Assembly: GCA_011390885.1 (NCBI GenBank)
Contig: JAABRO010000060.1
Location: forward strand, 83,007 to 147,006
Direction: 5' to 3'
Length of the DNA stretch: 64,000 nucleotides
Source of the DNA: Gemmatimonas sp.
GTDB lineage: Bacteria > Gemmatimonadota > Gemmatimonadetes > Gemmatimonadales > Gemmatimonadaceae
Below are positions 56,214-64,000 of this stretch, piece by piece. The notes beneath the pieces are model-generated. The model was not told where the DNA came from, did no database searches, and saw only the letters and a program-made list of their open reading frames with translations. A program made the position numbers and the translations under genes. How positions within the stretch are numbered: the first letter of the stretch is position 1; every line of letters begins with the position of its first letter.

Positions 56214-56681
56214 ATGAAACGTGTAATGACGCTGCTGGGCTTCGTCCTGGCGGTCGGCGCGTTCATGCCACGAGATGTCGCGGCGCAGGGCGGTGTGCAG
56301 CAGCAAGGCAGTACCGTCGTTCGTCGTGGGGTTGGATCGCTCGGCCAGAACTTTCCAAACCCCTTCAACCCCGAGACCACGATTCCCTTCTCGGTGGGCG
56401 ATGCGCCCACCTGTTCGGATTCGGGTCGACAGCACCGGGTCACCCTCCGCATCTTCAATCTGCTGGCTCGTGAAGTTGCGGTTCCGGTTCTGAAAGGAGG
56501 CACCAGCGGCGTTGCGGGCGGTCAGCCCATCAGTGCCATCATGGTTCCTTGCGGCCAGTACGAAGCGTACTGGGATGGCAAGGTCAGAAGCACTGGACGG
56601 GATGCGCCCTCAGGCGTCTACAGCTACGTGCTGGAGATCGATGGTGTCCCTCTGGCGAAGAAGATGATCGTGGTGAAGTAG
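56214..56681 (+). CDS. Small exported protein consisting of a secretion-tail/FlgD-Ig-like domain
   Basis: A 155-residue protein with a signal peptide (MTLLGFVLAVGAFMPRDVAA, cleaved near AQG). Nearly all of the mature part is a single beta-sandwich of the FlgD-Ig/type 9 sorting-tail kind: the hallmark LGQNFPNPFNPETTIPFSV, then VTLRIFNLLAREVAVPVL, YEAYWDGKVRSTGRDAPSGV and the closing YVLEIDGVPLAKKMIVVK. Such domains normally sit at the C-terminus of large secreted proteins; here there is no cargo. Two cysteines (PTCSDS and VPCGQY) may form a disulfide. It has the strongest promoter in the window, a good ribosome site and a good terminator, so it may be highly expressed. Function unknown. Confidence 0.8.
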   Translation: MKRVMTLLGFVLAVGAFMPRDVAAQGGVQQQGSTVVRRGVGSLGQNFPNPFNPETTIPFSVGDAPTCSDSGRQHRVTLRIFNLLAREVAVPVLKGGTSGVAGGQPISAIMVPCGQYEAYWDGKVRSTGRDAPSGVYSYVLEIDGVPLAKKMIVVK

Positions 56682-56705
56682 CGCCACGGACAGAAGCAAA
56701 CGACG

Positions 56706-56751
56706 GCGCGGTGCCCCGGGTGAGCGGACCCAGGGCACCGCGCTTCGTTTT
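56706..56751 (+). terminator. Intrinsic terminator with T-tract
   Basis: An 11-bp stem gcgcggtgccc / gggcaccgcgc, extended inside by gggt/accc, is followed by ttcgtttt. It is the most conventional terminator in the window and ends the small exported-protein gene. Confidence 0.8.
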
Positions 56752-56808
56752 GGCGTCCGGCCACGCCGCGGCGCTGCGCCGGAACGGCAGGAAATCGTTG
56801 GCACCGTC

Positions 56809-56830
56809 GTTGCCACTCCGAGTCGGCAAC
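56809..56830. promoter_or_regulatory. Dyad-symmetric element upstream of clpB
   Basis: GTTGCC (56809-56814) and GGCAAC (56825-56830) are inverted copies 10 bases apart, with actc/gagt also mirrored inside. It lies about 70 bases before the clpB ATG and could be a repressor site. It does not match the CIRCE heat-shock operator. Confidence 0.3.
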
Positions 56831-56900
56831 TGCATTGTCTGCGAAGCACGACGCGCGGCTCCACCGCCGCCGTCTCGCCACCTCCTGACGACTCGACGCC

Positions 56901-59504
56901 ATGATCAATCCGGACCGCCTGACCGTGAAGAGCGGGGAAGCCCTCAACGACGCCGTGTCGATCGCCCGGCGCGCCGGCAATCCGCTCGTGTACGACGTGC
57001 ACCTGCTGCTCGCGCTGCTGGCGCAGGACGAGGGGATCGTCGTCCCCATCCTCCAGCGCATCGGCGTGTCGGTCACGTCGCTGCGCCAGGCCGCCGAGCA
57101 GGAAGCCGCGCGCTACGCGAAGCAGAGCGACGCGCAGCCCAACCTGTCCCGAGAACTCTCCCAGGTGCTCGATGCCTCCGAAAAGGTGGCCAAGGAGCTG
57201 GGCGATGCGTATGTCAGCACCGAGCACCTGCTGCTCGCGCTCAGCGATGCGAAGGGCACCGATTCCGCGCGGCTGCTCGGCGCCGTGGGGGCCACGCGCA
57301 CGGCGCTCGCCGAGGCGCTCAAGCTCGTGCGCGGCGCGCACACCGTGACCGACCAGACGCCCGAGCAGCAGTACCAGGCGCTCGAGCGCTACACGCGCGA
57401 TCTCACCGACGCGGCGCGCAAGGGCAAGCTCGATCCCGTCATCGGACGCGACGAGGAGATCCGCCGCGTGATCCAGGTGCTGTCGCGCCGCACCAAGAAC
57501 AATCCGGTGCTCATCGGTGAGCCCGGCGTCGGCAAGACGGCGATCGCGGAGGGGCTCGCGCAGCGCATGGTGAACGGCGACGTGCCCGAGTCGCTGCGCG
57601 ACAAGAAGCTGCTCTCGCTCGACCTCGGCGCGCTCATCGCGGGCGCCAAGTTCCGCGGCGAGTTCGAGGAGCGCCTCAAGGCGGTGCTCAAGGAGATCAC
57701 GGCGAGCGAGGGGCGCGTCGTCCTGTTCATCGACGAACTGCACACGCTCGTGGGCGCCGGCAAGGCCGAAGGCAGCATGGACGCGGGCAACATGCTCAAG
57801 CCCATGCTCGCGCGCGGCGAACTGCGCGTCGTGGGCGCCACCACGCTCGACGAGTACCGCAAGCACGTGGAGAAGGACGCGGCGCTCGAGCGCCGGTTCC
57901 AGCCCGTGTTCGTGGGCGAGCCGAGTGTGGAGAGCACCATCGCGATCCTGCGCGGCCTCAAGGAGCGGTACGAGGCGCACCACGGTGTGCGCATCACCGA
58001 CGGTGCCGTCGTCGCCGCGGCCACGCTCTCCGATCGCTACATCGGCGATCGCTTCCTCCCCGACAAGGCCATCGACCTGGTCGATGAGGCCGCCTCGCGC
58101 CTGCGCATCGAGATCGACTCGGTGCCGCAGGAAATCGACGAGGTCGAGCGGCGCATCGTGCAGCTCGAAATCGAGCGGCAGGCGCTGCTCAAGGAATCCG
58201 ACGCCGCGTCGGTGGAACGCCGCGCAAGCCTCGAGCGCGAGCTCGCCGAGCTCAAGGAGAAGTCGGGCGGCATGCGTGCCCAGTGGCAGCAGGAGAAGGA
58301 CGTGCTCGGCAGCGTGGGACGCATCAAGCAGGAGATCGAGCAGGCGCGCGTGGATGCCGAGAAGGCCACGCGCACCGGCGATCTCAACACGGCCGCCGAG
58401 ATCACCTATGGGCGCATTCCGCAGCTCGAACGTGAAATGACCGAGGCCGAGTCGCGCCTCGCCTCGCACGACGGCCGGCCGCAGTTCCTCAAGGAGGAAG
58501 TGGGCGCCGACGACATCGCCGAGGTGGTCGCGCGGTGGACGGGCATTCCCGTCACGCGCATGATGGAGTCCGAGCGAGAGCGCCTCACGCACCTCGAGGA
58601 GGTGCTGGCCACGCGTGTGATCGGGCAGGACGAGGCGGTGCGCGCGGTGTCCAATGCGGTGCGCCGCTCGCGCGCGGGCCTGCAGGACCCGAACCGCCCC
58701 GTCGGCAGCTTCATCTTCCTGGGCCCCACCGGTGTGGGCAAGACGGAGACGGCGCGCGCCCTCGCCGAGTTCCTGTTCGATGACGAGCACGCCATGGTGC
58801 GCATCGACATGTCGGAGTACATGGAGAAGCACGCGGTCGCGCGCCTCATCGGCGCCCCGCCGGGCTATGTGGGTTACGAAGAGGGCGGGCAGCTCACCGA
58901 GGTGGTGCGCCGCCGTCCGTACTGCGTGATCCTCTTCGACGAGATCGAGAAGGCGCACCCCGACGTGTTCAACGTGCTGCTTCAGGTCCTCGATGACGGG
59001 CGCCTCACCGACGCGCAGGGGCGCACGGTGGACTTCAAGAACGCGGTCGTCATCATGACGTCGAACGTGGGCTCGTCGTACATCCTCGAATCGGCCGGCG
59101 CGCCGGTGTCCGAGGTGGAGGAGCGCGTGCTGGGTGCGCTGCGCGGCACCTTCAAGCCGGAGTTCCTGAACCGCATCGACGACATCGTGGTCTTCCGTCC
59201 GCTGGGGCGCGAGCAGATCGATCGCATCGTGGACCTGCAGCTGGCGCGACTCACCAAGCTCCTTGCGGACAAGAAGCTCACGCTCGAGCTCACCCCCGAG
59301 GCGCGCACGCGACTCGGCGACGCGGGCTACGATCCCGTCTTCGGCGCGCGGCCGCTCAAGCGGGCGGTGCAGCGACTCGTGCAGAACCCGCTGGCGCTGC
59401 AGGTGCTCGAGGGGCGGTTCGCGGAAGGCGACCACATCCTCGCCGAGGTGGGGCCGGATGGTGGACTCGTCTTCCGGGTGCCCTCGCGCGCCGAATCCGC
59501 GTAG
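56901..59504 (+). CDS. clpB: ATP-dependent disaggregase ClpB
   Basis: A hexameric AAA+ chaperone that pulls proteins out of aggregates with DnaK. The 867-residue protein has the N-terminal Clp repeat domain (1-145), the first AAA+ module with Walker [21 protein letters not shown] (about 203) and Walker [21 protein letters not shown], a coiled-coil middle domain (about 410-530, [20 protein letters not shown]), and the second AAA+ module with Walker [20 protein letters not shown] (about 608) and [20 protein letters not shown]. The middle domain and lack of an IGF/L loop separate it from ClpA/ClpC. The ATG at 56901 ([20 protein letters not shown]) fits the family. Confidence 0.97.
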   Translation: MINPDRLTVKSGEALNDAVSIARRAGNPLVYDVHLLLALLAQDEGIVVPILQRIGVSVTSLRQAAEQEAARYAKQSDAQPNLSRELSQVLDASEKVAKELGDAYVSTEHLLLALSDAKGTDSARLLGAVGATRTALAEALKLVRGAHTVTDQTPEQQYQALERYTRDLTDAARKGKLDPVIGRDEEIRRVIQVLSRRTKNNPVLIGEPGVGKTAIAEGLAQRMVNGDVPESLRDKKLLSLDLGALIAGAKFRGEFEERLKAVLKEITASEGRVVLFIDELHTLVGAGKAEGSMDAGNMLKPMLARGELRVVGATTLDEYRKHVEKDAALERRFQPVFVGEPSVESTIAILRGLKERYEAHHGVRITDGAVVAAATLSDRYIGDRFLPDKAIDLVDEAASRLRIEIDSVPQEIDEVERRIVQLEIERQALLKESDAASVERRASLERELAELKEKSGGMRAQWQQEKDVLGSVGRIKQEIEQARVDAEKATRTGDLNTAAEITYGRIPQLEREMTEAESRLASHDGRPQFLKEEVGADDIAEVVARWTGIPVTRMMESERERLTHLEEVLATRVIGQDEAVRAVSNAVRRSRAGLQDPNRPVGSFIFLGPTGVGKTETARALAEFLFDDEHAMVRIDMSEYMEKHAVARLIGAPPGYVGYEEGGQLTEVVRRRPYCVILFDEIEKAHPDVFNVLLQVLDDGRLTDAQGRTVDFKNAVVIMTSNVGSSYILESAGAPVSEVEERVLGALRGTFKPEFLNRIDDIVVFRPLGREQIDRIVDLQLARLTKLLADKKLTLELTPEARTRLGDAGYDPVFGARPLKRAVQRLVQNPLALQVLEGRFAEGDHILAEVGPDGGLVFRVPSRAESA

Positions 59505-59514
59505 ACTGTGCCGC

Positions 59515-60543
59515 ATGACGGCTCACGGACGCATGACCCACGGGAAGGCGGCGCGCACATGGCTCGCCACGACGCTCGCCTTCTCCGTGGCGTTCAGCGT
59601 CGCGTGTGGCGGAGGCGCTGCGGCGGGGAGTCCGACGCCCACCGGGCCGACACCGCCGCCCGGCCCCACGCCGCCCCCGGCGGATGTGCCGACCGCGCCC
59701 TTCGTCGTCGGGCGGGAATACACGGACGCCAACGGATGGGTGCAGTACACGGCGGGCGATGCACCGGTCGTGCTCATTGCGCCGCATGGCGGCCTGCTCA
59801 CCCCCGCGTCGCTTCCGGACCGGTCGTGCAGCGGGTGCGTCACGGCCAACGACACGAACACGCAGGCGCTGGCCCGCGCGATCGCCGACACGTTCACGGC
59901 CCGCACGGGCCGGCGCCCACATCTCGTGGTGAACCTGCTGCACCGTCGCAAGTTCGACGCGAATCGCGACCTGCCCGAGGCGTCCGGAGGCAACACGACG
60001 CAACTGCGCGCCACCTGGGAGTGGTTGCACGCCGCGGTCGACACGGCGAAGGCGGACGTGGTGCGTCGCGCCGGTCGCGGCCTCGTGCTCGACCTGCACG
60101 GGCACGCGCACACGATCGCCCGGCTCGAGCTCGGGTACCTGCTCACCGCCACGCAGCTGCGGCTCTCCGATGCGGAGCTCGCCGCCAGCGGCGCGTTCGG
60201 CGCGACGAGCATCGCACGGCTCGTGGGCGATGCGCGGGGCGCACCGGGCGGCGCGGAGCTGCTGCGCGGCCCCACGAGCCTGGGCGGGCTCCTTCAGGCG
60301 CGCGGTGTGCCGTCGGTGCCGTCGCCCGCGGCACCGGCCCCGCTCGTGGGTGAGGACTACTTCAACGGCGGCTTCAACACGCAGCGGCACGGCTCGCGGC
60401 TCGGTGGCCCGCTCGATGCGATCCAGATCGAGAGCCACTTCACCGGCATCCGGGACACGAACGAGAGCCGCGGGCGCTTCGCCGCGCGGCTCACCGACGC
60501 GCTGCTCGAACTGCTCGCCACGCGGTACGGTTGGCAGCCGTGA
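59515..60543 (+). CDS. Exported N-formylglutamate-amidohydrolase-like lipoprotein
   Basis: A 342-residue protein with a signal ending in AFSVACGGG (likely a lipoprotein), a Pro/Thr/Gly linker (PTPTGPTPPPGPTPPPAD), then a zinc-hydrolase core. Motifs: VVLIAPHGGLLTP, DTNTQALARAIADTF, VVNLLHRRKFDANRDLPEAS, GLVLDLHGHA and FNGGFNTQRHGSRLGGPLDA with IQIES near the end. The His/Asp/Glu pattern resembles N-formylglutamate amidohydrolases and related carboxypeptidase-like enzymes. An exported version probably acts on a peptide or cell-wall fragment; the substrate is unknown. Start is ATG at 59515; TAGACT ends 7 bases before it. Confidence 0.75.
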   Translation: MTAHGRMTHGKAARTWLATTLAFSVAFSVACGGGAAAGSPTPTGPTPPPGPTPPPADVPTAPFVVGREYTDANGWVQYTAGDAPVVLIAPHGGLLTPASLPDRSCSGCVTANDTNTQALARAIADTFTARTGRRPHLVVNLLHRRKFDANRDLPEASGGNTTQLRATWEWLHAAVDTAKADVVRRAGRGLVLDLHGHAHTIARLELGYLLTATQLRLSDAELAASGAFGATSIARLVGDARGAPGGAELLRGPTSLGGLLQARGVPSVPSPAAPAPLVGEDYFNGGFNTQRHGSRLGGPLDAIQIESHFTGIRDTNESRGRFAARLTDALLELLATRYGWQP

Positions 60544-61007
60544 TCGCGACGGCCGACGACCGGCGGTGGCTGGCCGAGGCGCTGGCCGAGGCGGACGCGG
60601 CGGCCGTCGCGGGTGAGGTGCCGGTCGGCGCCGTGCTCGTGCACGAAGGGCGCGCGATCGCGCGCACGCAGAACCGCATGGTGCGTGACGGTGATGCCAC
60701 GGCACACGCCGAGATGCTCGCGCTGCGCGAGGGGGCGCGCACGATCGGCGATGCGCGCCTGACCGAGTGCACGCTCTACATCACGCTCGAACCGTGCGCC
60801 ATGTGCGCAGGCGCGATCGTGCACGCGCGCGTGGGGCGCGTGGTCTTCTCGGCGTGGGACGACAAGGCCGGCATGGGGGGTTCGGTGGGCGACCTGCTGC
60901 GGCACCCGCGGCTCAATCACCGGCCGCAGGTGCTCGGCGGCGTGGATGCCGAGCCGTCGAGCGCGTTGCTGCGCCGCTTCTTCGCGCGCGCGCGCAGCGG
61001 AGGCTGA
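60540..61007 (+). CDS. tadA: tRNA-specific adenosine deaminase TadA
   Basis: Converts A34 to inosine in tRNA-Arg(ACG). The 155-residue protein has the zinc site HAEMLAL and the catalytic PCAMCAGAIVHARVGRVVFS, plus TQNRMVRDGDATAHAEM and GGSVGDLLRHPRLNHRPQVL, which fit TadA rather than free-base deaminases. GTG start at 60540 overlaps the upstream stop; a TTG at 60531 is also in frame. Ends before a strong bidirectional hairpin. Confidence 0.93.
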   Translation: MIATADDRRWLAEALAEADAAAVAGEVPVGAVLVHEGRAIARTQNRMVRDGDATAHAEMLALREGARTIGDARLTECTLYITLEPCAMCAGAIVHARVGRVVFSAWDDKAGMGGSVGDLLRHPRLNHRPQVLGGVDAEPSSALLRRFFARARSGG

Positions 61008-61041
61008 CCGCCGCGCGGCGCGAATCGCACCGGAATGCACG

Positions 61042-61077
61042 ACGCCCCCGGCACCGCCTGCGCGGTGCCGGGGGCGT
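61042..61077. terminator. Bidirectional hairpin between tadA and the symporter
   Basis: A perfect 16-bp stem (acgcccccggcaccgc / gcggtgccgggggcgt) with a CTGC loop lies between two convergent genes and would end both. Confidence 0.75.
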
Positions 61078-61092
61078 TCGGCATGTGCGGGG

Positions 61093-62634
61093 CTACTTGA
61101 AGGTCTTCAGCTCGCCGCGCTGATACTTGCCCCAGTACTCGTCGAGCTCCGCCTTCACCTTGCCGTGCAGCAGGTATACGCCGGCCAGGTTGGGGATCGC
61201 GAGCCCGAGGATCATGAGGTCGCCGAACTCCAGCACGTTCGTGGCCGTGATGATCGAGCCGAGGAACGTGAAGATCAGGAAGAGCACGCGGTACGATGTC
61301 GAGGCCTTGGCCCCGAACATCCACACCCAGCACCGCTCGCCGTAGTACGACCACGACACCATCGTGGAGAACGCGAAGAGGAACACGGCGACCGAGAGCA
61401 CGTACGGGAAGAACGCGATCTGCTCGCCCATGGCGCGCGAGGTGAGCGCGGCCCCCTGGTTGCTCGTCACGAACTGCGCGTACTCGGGGTTGTTGTAGGC
61501 CCCGGTGATCACGATCACGAGCGCCGTCATGGTGCAGATCACCACGGTGTCCACGAACGGCTCGAGCAGCGCCACGATCCCCTCGCGCACGGGATAATCC
61601 GTCTTGGCAGCCGAGTGGGCGATGGCCGCGGAGCCGGCGCCCGCCTCGTTGGAGAAGGCGGCCCGCTGGAAGCCGATCACGAGCACGCCGATGAAGCCGC
61701 CGTACATGGCGTCCGGATTGAACGCACCACCGATGATCGCCCCGAAGGCGGCGGGGATCTCGGAGAAGTTCATGAGCAGGATGGTGACGGCGCCGGCGAT
61801 GTACACACCGGCCATCAGGGGCACCACCTTGTCGGCCACGGACGCAATGCGGCGGATGCCGCCGATGATCACGATGCCCACCAGGAACGACATCAGCAGC
61901 CCGTACGCCCACGGATAGTCCGCGAGCACCGGCACGGTCTGCTGCAGGGCGTTCATGGACTGGCTCACCTGGAAGCTGTTGCCGCCCGCCAGCGAGCCGC
62001 CGATGCAGAGCACCGCGAAGATCACCGCGAGCACCCGCCCCGGGCCCGCCAGCCCCATCTCGGCGAGCCCCTTGGAGAGGTAGAGCATGGGGCCGCCGAT
62101 CACGGTGCCGTCGGGCAACGTGCCGCGATACTTCTGGCCGAGCGTGCACTCCGTGAACTTCGCCGTCATGCCGAGCAGGCCGGCGCAGATCATCCAGAAG
62201 GTGGCGCCCGGTCCGCCCATGGAGACGGCAATGGCCACGCCGGCGATGTTGCCGAGGCCGACCGTGGCCGAGAGCGCGGTGGTGAGCGCCTGGAAGTGCG
62301 AGACGTCGCCGGGAGAGTTCGGGTCGGTGAACTTGCCCGAGGTGACCTGTAGCGCGTGCTTGAAGGCACGCACGTTGATGAAGCCCATGCGCACGGTCAG
62401 GAACGACGAGGCGACCACGAGCCAGATCACCACGAACGGAATCGTGATCGTGTCGGACCAGAACGCCACGTCGTAGAAGAAGACCGAGCTGATCACACCA
62501 TTGACGGTGCCCATGGCGCTGTCGACGGTGGCCATGAAGCCGGTGGGCTGCGCCGTCAGGCGCGCGGCTGGCCACAGGCTCAGGAGGAACGCGCCGAGCA
62601 GGCTGCGCACCCCGCGACCGAAGGGAAAGGTCAT
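61093..62634 (-). CDS. Sodium:alanine symporter family (AGCS) transporter
   Basis: A 513-residue inner-membrane transporter with about eleven hydrophobic helices. AGCS landmarks: FTDPNSPGDVSHFQALTTAL, SATVGLGNIAGVAIAVSMGG, PGATFWMICAGLLGMTAKFT, GFQRAAFSNEAGAGSAAIAH and WSYYGERCWVWMFG. These proteins import alanine or glycine with sodium. About 60 residues, including a signal-like hydrophobic stretch (SLLGAFLLSLWPAARLTAQP), precede the first core helix, longer than in most enterobacterial members. The ATG at 62634 is the best start; a longer reading runs into low-complexity noise. Confidence 0.93.
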   Translation of the reverse strand: MTFPFGRGVRSLLGAFLLSLWPAARLTAQPTGFMATVDSAMGTVNGVISSVFFYDVAFWSDTITIPFVVIWLVVASSFLTVRMGFINVRAFKHALQVTSGKFTDPNSPGDVSHFQALTTALSATVGLGNIAGVAIAVSMGGPGATFWMICAGLLGMTAKFTECTLGQKYRGTLPDGTVIGGPMLYLSKGLAEMGLAGPGRVLAVIFAVLCIGGSLAGGNSFQVSQSMNALQQTVPVLADYPWAYGLLMSFLVGIVIIGGIRRIASVADKVVPLMAGVYIAGAVTILLMNFSEIPAAFGAIIGGAFNPDAMYGGFIGVLVIGFQRAAFSNEAGAGSAAIAHSAAKTDYPVREGIVALLEPFVDTVVICTMTALVIVITGAYNNPEYAQFVTSNQGAALTSRAMGEQIAFFPYVLSVAVFLFAFSTMVSWSYYGERCWVWMFGAKASTSYRVLFLIFTFLGSIITATNVLEFGDLMILGLAIPNLAGVYLLHGKVKAELDEYWGKYQRGELKTFK

Positions 62635-63117
62635 GCGGAGGGGGAAGGGGGTGGGGAAATCGGGCCGGCCCGGGGCTTGGTGCCCCCGGCAGACGATCAG
62701 GTCACGGAGGCAACGTATACGCGGGAACGGGGAGGGGACACCCGCGGCGGGCCGGGGGAGGGGGCGAAGGCTCCCCCGGCGGGCAGTCGGAGCGGGCTGG
62801 AACGAGAAGTCCCCGTAGCAGCAGCCGGCGGCGCAGGTGAACCAGGCGGGGTAGTCCAGGGTCCTGTCTTGTCCCTCGCGCTGCAGCAAGAACGCGCTCA
62901 GGAGGCTCGCGGACACGAGGGCCGTATCTCGCGCCGAATGCATCGGGCATGGCTTGAAGTCTGCATCGGGCGCGCTGGAGTAGCCGTCTTCGTCACAGCG
63001 TCGGATATACGGATCGCGGCGATCACGTAGGCGCCCTTCAAGTTCGACAGATCCTCGGCGATGCTCGAGCTGAGGATCGTGTGCACGCTCTGCAGCACGG
63101 AGGTGCAGCTGCCGTGT
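62635..63117 (-). other. Non-coding or decayed stretch upstream of the symporter
   Basis: No convincing gene fits here. On the minus strand, 63117-62898 reads SVLQSVHTILSSSIAEDLSN and AAIRISDAVTKTATPARP, which has protein-like composition and lower Arg/Ala than the GC-shadow frames, but it has no own start and no known match. A second minus frame (62941 down) reads SASLLSAFLLQREGQDRTLD. It may be a remnant of a small gene broken by frameshift, or chance. Near 62714-62722 a TATACGTT stretch could hold the symporter -10 box. Confidence 0.25.
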
Positions 63118-63185
63118 CCCGTGCGCGGCATCCCGTGCGCGGCATCCCGTGCGCGGCATCCCGTGCGCGGCATCCCGTGCGCGGC
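63118..63185. repeat. 14-bp tandem repeat, about five units
   Basis: The unit cccgtgcgcggcat is repeated perfectly four times (63118, 63132, 63146, 63160), and a fifth unit matches over its first 12 bases. It ends 40 bases before the next start codon. The unit is not a multiple of three and it lies outside genes, so copy number could vary by slippage and change promoter spacing. Confidence 0.9.
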
Positions 63186-63225
63186 GCTACCTTCTCGTGC
63201 GCTCACCGTCCAGTCCCGCCCCGCC

Positions 63226-64000
63226 ATGCGCCCACCCGCCCCCTCCGATCGCACCCTGTCCCTGCGCGCCTTCCTGGCACGCGTGGAAGCGGGCACGGCC
63301 GTGTGCGGCACGCCCAGCTCGCCACTCGTCGTGGTGCCGGACGACGAACCGTGCCGCGCCCCGTTCGTCGTCGCGCATCCGGTCGTCGTGCGTGACGTGT
63401 GGTTCGCCGTGCCCGTCGCGTTCGACGACACGCGCTTCGCCGGTTCCGTGCGCTTCGAGCGATGCGTGTTTCATGACGGACTCTCCCTGGCGGACGCGCG
63501 CGTGGATGGCACCTTCTCGCTCGCGTCGAGCCGTCTCGCGAGCCCGACGCGCGGCTTCATCGACCTCCGCCGCCTCGAGGTCGCGCGCGTCACCGACCTC
63601 TCCGGCGTGACGGCCACGGCACCGATCGACCTCGGCAATGCGCGCCTGGGCGACGACGTGCGACTCGACGGGCTGCGCGTCCGGCGCGCGGCCGACGCCC
63701 CCACCGAGGCCGCCGACGCGCGTCACGTGGCCGACGAACTCGACGGCAAGTGCCTGCGGCTCGAAGGGGCGCAGATCGCGCGCGATGTGTACCTCATGGG
63801 ACAGCCGGGGCGGCGCGTGCGGTTGCACGGCACCCTCGACGTGCGCGCGTCCATTGGTGGAAACCTGGCGATCGCGCAGGCGGCGATCGGCCACGAGCGC
63901 GCCGCGGTCGCGGTGTTCGCAGACGGCGCGACCATCGCCGGGAGCTGCTTCGTGCACGACGCCGACATCCACGGCGCGGTGAGCCTGCGCGCGCGCGTGG
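63226..64000 (+). CDS. Hypothetical protein with repeated beta-strand units, right-truncated
   Basis: An open frame from the ATG at 63226 runs to the window end without a stop (258 codons seen). No signal peptide. From about residue 70 it shows a regular pattern of short strands with small turns, about 20 residues apart: TRFAGSVRFERCVFHDGLSL, DARVDGTFSLASSRLASPT, LGNARLGDDVRLDGLRVRRA, KCLRLEGAQIARDVYLMG and ATIAGSCFVHDADIHGAVSL. This looks like a right-handed beta-helix related to pentapeptide-repeat or membrane-associated oxidoreductase-like proteins. Function unknown. It follows the 14-bp tandem repeat. Confidence 0.65.
   Translation, partial: MRPPAPSDRTLSLRAFLARVEAGTAVCGTPSSPLVVVPDDEPCRAPFVVAHPVVVRDVWFAVPVAFDDTRFAGSVRFERCVFHDGLSLADARVDGTFSLASSRLASPTRGFIDLRRLEVARVTDLSGVTATAPIDLGNARLGDDVRLDGLRVRRAADAPTEAADARHVADELDGKCLRLEGAQIARDVYLMGQPGRRVRLHGTLDVRASIGGNLAIAQAAIGHERAAVAVFADGATIAGSCFVHDADIHGAVSLRARV

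Noticed and set aside
56809..56830. CIRCE heat-shock operator before clpB
   Set aside because: The dyad is GTTGCC-N10-GGCAAC, not the CIRCE sequence TTAGCACTC-N9-GAGTGCTAA. Kept only as a low-confidence dyad.
63118..63185. Short regular repeats suggesting a CRISPR array
   Set aside because: Units are 14 bp and directly adjacent with no spacers, and no cas gene is nearby; it is a simple tandem repeat.

Overview
The window is about 64 kb of very GC-rich DNA, densely coding, mostly on the plus strand, with many 4-bp ATGA/GTGA stop-start overlaps. It carries Gram-negative envelope genes (two TonB-dependent receptors, beta-barrel-like exported proteins, many lipoproteins with an LxAC lipobox) next to an archaeal-type two-chain methylmalonyl-CoA mutase large subunit, a mannose-type PTS with HPr kinase, and a free-standing secretion-tail-like domain. 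This mix best fits Gemmatimonadota (Gemmatimonas-like). That is an inference from gene content only; no rRNA or tRNA gene is present to confirm it.

Layout. 1-5365: a left-truncated lipoprotein, an exported barrel-like protein and a multi-PAS hybrid histidine kinase. 5436-13000: miaB, comEC, class I fructose-1,6-bisphosphatase, a fasciclin lipoprotein and a large unrecognised protein. 13056-19276: an ECF sigma / FecR / STN-TonB receptor signalling set followed by a four-fasciclin lipoprotein built by an 807-bp internal duplication. 19337-23909: a cyanophycinase-like (S51) plus M28 peptidase fusion, DoxX, and the methylmalonyl-CoA mutase large chain. 23992-29442: five tandem paralogues of an unrecognised zinc-ribbon membrane protein, the best candidate for something undescribed. 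29476-45525: a nearly gapless 19-gene run (FmdB-like, argS, PfkB kinase, purM, exported protein, ribD-ribE-ribBA-ribH, nusB, glycosyltransferase, hpf, hprK, PTS EIIA-B-C-D, ptsH, ptsI). 45573-48669: metK with its own promoter, a bifunctional-nuclease-family protein and an exported carboxypeptidase-regulatory-like protein. 48712-55069: a cobalamin riboswitch and a B12 uptake operon (btuF, btuC, btuD, a TonB receptor and a surface lipoprotein of unknown function). 55123-64000: recO, the secretion-tail-like protein, clpB, an N-formylglutamate-amidohydrolase-like lipoprotein, tadA, a sodium:alanine symporter on the minus strand, a 14-bp tandem repeat and a right-truncated hypothetical protein.

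How it works together. The PTS block holds both halves of an HPr regulatory loop: EI phosphorylates HPr on His15, HprK can phosphorylate HPr Ser46, and the EIIA-B-C-D proteins would import a hexose. The riboflavin block is complete from GTP and ribulose-5-phosphate to riboflavin. The B12 block could supply the cofactor needed by the methylmalonyl-CoA mutase, whose B12-binding small chain is not in the window. Promoter-like hexamers of the form TTGnnn-17/18-TAnnnT precede several genes, and at miaB the predicted transcript starts at the initiation codon itself, so leaderless translation may be common here. No CRISPR array, insertion sequence, prophage, rRNA or tRNA was seen.
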